From Actinomadura sp. K4S16 (lineage in GTDB: Bacteria > Actinomycetota > Actinomycetes > Streptosporangiales > Streptosporangiaceae), in contig NZ_BDDE01000013.1 of the NCBI RefSeq assembly GCF_008327685.1, positions 248,001-312,000 on the forward strand: DNA of 64,000 nt, in the 5' to 3' direction. The number at the start of each line of letters is the position of its first letter. Within the stretch, counting starts at the first letter, position 1. Position numbers and translations under genes: made by a program. Of the stretch, positions 62,889 to 64,000 are shown in pieces. A model generated the notes under the pieces. That model did not search any database. It had not been told where the DNA came from and saw nothing but the letters and a program-made list of their open reading frames with translations.

Positions 62889-64000
62889 TCACGGACCGCC
62901 TGGCCCGCGCGGGTCGGCGGCATCTGTTCCGAGCTGCCGGGGTGCTTCTCGTCCTGGTCGGTCTCGCGCGATGCGGTCGCGCAGGCTCGGTGGCTTCATG
63001 CCGAGCGGGCCGGGCTCCGGCGAAGCGATGGGGAGGCGTTCCGAACCCACCACACCCCTCCCGAAAGGCTTCCTGGGCAATGGCGGGTTCTGGTCCGGGC
63101 CCGACGCGGAGGGCGCGGTCCAGACGCCGGATGTGCGCCGGGACGGCCGAGTGGACCTGGTCCGCTCGTGACGGGGGAGGAACCAGATGGCCGCGAGATT
63201 CAACAGCAGACCGCCCGTCAGGCTTGCCACGGGCTCGGCTCGTGGCTCCCATCCGTGCCCGTACAGTGCCGTCGAAACGAGCAGCATTTGCGGGTTGGCC
63301 GTCATGATGACGAGGAATCCGACGATGAGCAGGCGGCAGTGCTGGAGGGCGATCTGTATCTGCCCCGCGGCCAGCGCGGTCGCGGCGATGAACAGGTAGG
63401 GGTCGAGAGAGGCGGCGAGGTCGTCGAGCGGGGCCTTGACCGTCGCCATGCCCGTGAGCGCGACCTCGCCCGCGCCGATCAGCATCCCGGCGCTGATCCC
63501 GTAGGTGATGCCGCTGAGCGGCCGCCCGTGCGCGCCCTTGCGCCTCAGGTCGCTGACCAGGAACAGGACGGCGGGGAGGGCGAGCGAGGGGGAGATCGCG
63601 GCCACCAGCACCGGATCCGCCGGCACCCGGTCGAAGGAGTCCGCGCCGTCGGCGGCGTCGGCGTAAAGGACGATGGCCGCGGCGGCGAACGCCATGCATA
63701 CCGCTTCACGGAGGCCGAGCCGTTCGCCCAGCCCGATGCCCGCGATGAGGGGCAGGAGCGCCAGCCCGGCGAGCATCGCAGGCTGGACGGCGGACAGCGG
63801 GAGCGCCGTCAGTGCGGTGTACTGCAGCGCGAATCCCACGCCGACGACGGTGAAGCCGATCGCCCAGGTCCGGCTGGAGAGCATCGCGGCGGCGAGCGCG
63901 AAGGGCCGAGCGCCGTACAGCGAAGGCATCCGGTTTGTGGCGGTCTTGAGGAATGCCATGCCGACGAAACAGGCGCCGGTCGACAGGAACGCGACGATCG
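62889..64000 (-). CDS. EamA/DMT-type membrane transporter, 5' end beyond window
   Basis: At least 370 residues; the frame stays open to the window edge, where IVAFLSTGACFVGMAFLKTATN is already inside the protein. About nine hydrophobic helices follow (ALAAAMLSSRTWAIGFTVVG to PQMLLVSTALYG), a DMT-like pattern. The last 90 residues are a hydrophilic Arg/Pro tail with no helix, unusual for the family; the true stop may have been lost. Substrate unknown. Ends 40 bases after the tRNA terminator, convergent with tRNA-Leu. Confidence 0.75.
   Translation of the reverse strand, partial: IVAFLSTGACFVGMAFLKTATNRMPSLYGARPFALAAAMLSSRTWAIGFTVVGVGFALQYTALTALPLSAVQPAMLAGLALLPLIAGIGLGERLGLREAVCMAFAAAAIVLYADAADGADSFDRVPADPVLVAAISPSLALPAVLFLVSDLRRKGAHGRPLSGITYGISAGMLIGAGEVALTGMATVKAPLDDLAASLDPYLFIAATALAAGQIQIALQHCRLLIVGFLVIMTANPQMLLVSTALYGHGWEPRAEPVASLTGGLLLNLAAIWFLPRHERTRSTRPSRRTSGVWTAPSASGPDQNPPLPRKPFGRGVVGSERLPIASPEPGPLGMKPPSLRDRIARDRPGREAPRQLGTDAADPRGPGGP

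Overview
The window is high-GC actinomycete chromosome. Several things point to a mycelial, spore-forming actinomycete, with Actinomadura or another Thermomonosporaceae as my best guess: a multi-domain chaplin, a dTMP kinase fused to an MFS-like membrane domain, the order holB - tmk - topA on one strand, a membrane-tethered ECF sigma factor, frequent GTG/TTG starts and a DesA3/Rv3230c-type desaturase pair. The genus call is inference.

Left chromosomal flank (1-12.2 kb): truncated dacB divergent from ppa; an NlpC/P60 wall hydrolase; an ECF sigma factor with its own zinc finger and membrane anchor; a MerR regulator translationally coupled to a VIT/vWA protein behind a perfect 11-bp inverted repeat; a DHA2 exporter divergent from a MarR regulator; DinB-like and VOC proteins.

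Integration hot spot (about 12.3-34.1 kb): an intact tRNA-Thr(CGT) at 34003-34075 is the target. A 46-bp copy of its 3' part recurs at 16787-16832, and the 17.2 kb between the copies is an actinomycete integrative and conjugative element (AICE). Its left end carries a cargo zone with a 1190-residue HTH-NACHT-helical-repeat STAND ATPase of lower GC, a candidate anti-phage protein, and a possible small membrane protein. Then come a NUDIX hydrolase and a GntR/UTRA regulator, Xis, a run of small overlapping transfer/spread genes, an FtsK-type TraB translocase, a GTCAC repeat cluster that may be the transfer locus, a DnaB-N/DUF3987 replication protein and a tyrosine integrase beside attR. Immediately left of attL is the C-terminal stub of a second integrase with the same stop-to-att spacing (66 bp), so an older element inserted at the same tRNA and decayed. 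Its debris may include a SUKH protein, an acidic repeat protein and orphan genes back to about 12.3 kb.

Right flank (34.1-64 kb): a TAP-like lipoprotein hydrolase; a five-gene MacAB-type efflux cluster with a small lipoprotein; a ferredoxin reductase plus fatty-acid desaturase behind paired inverted repeats; GNAT; a second DHA2 exporter; a secreted streptogrisin-like protein that has lost all three catalytic residues; a WYL-domain remnant; RicT/PSP1; a beta-propeller protein; fructosamine-kinase-like protein; low-molecular-weight phosphatase; a subtilase; holB, MFS-tmk and topA; DUF5703; a seven-repeat chaplin with a secreted neighbour; an M20 peptidase; tRNA-Leu(GAG) with a strong terminator; and an EamA-like transporter cut by the window edge.

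The best candidates for something new are the NACHT protein and its neighbour in the AICE cargo slot, the candidate transfer locus downstream of traB, the dead secreted protease and the seven-repeat chaplin.
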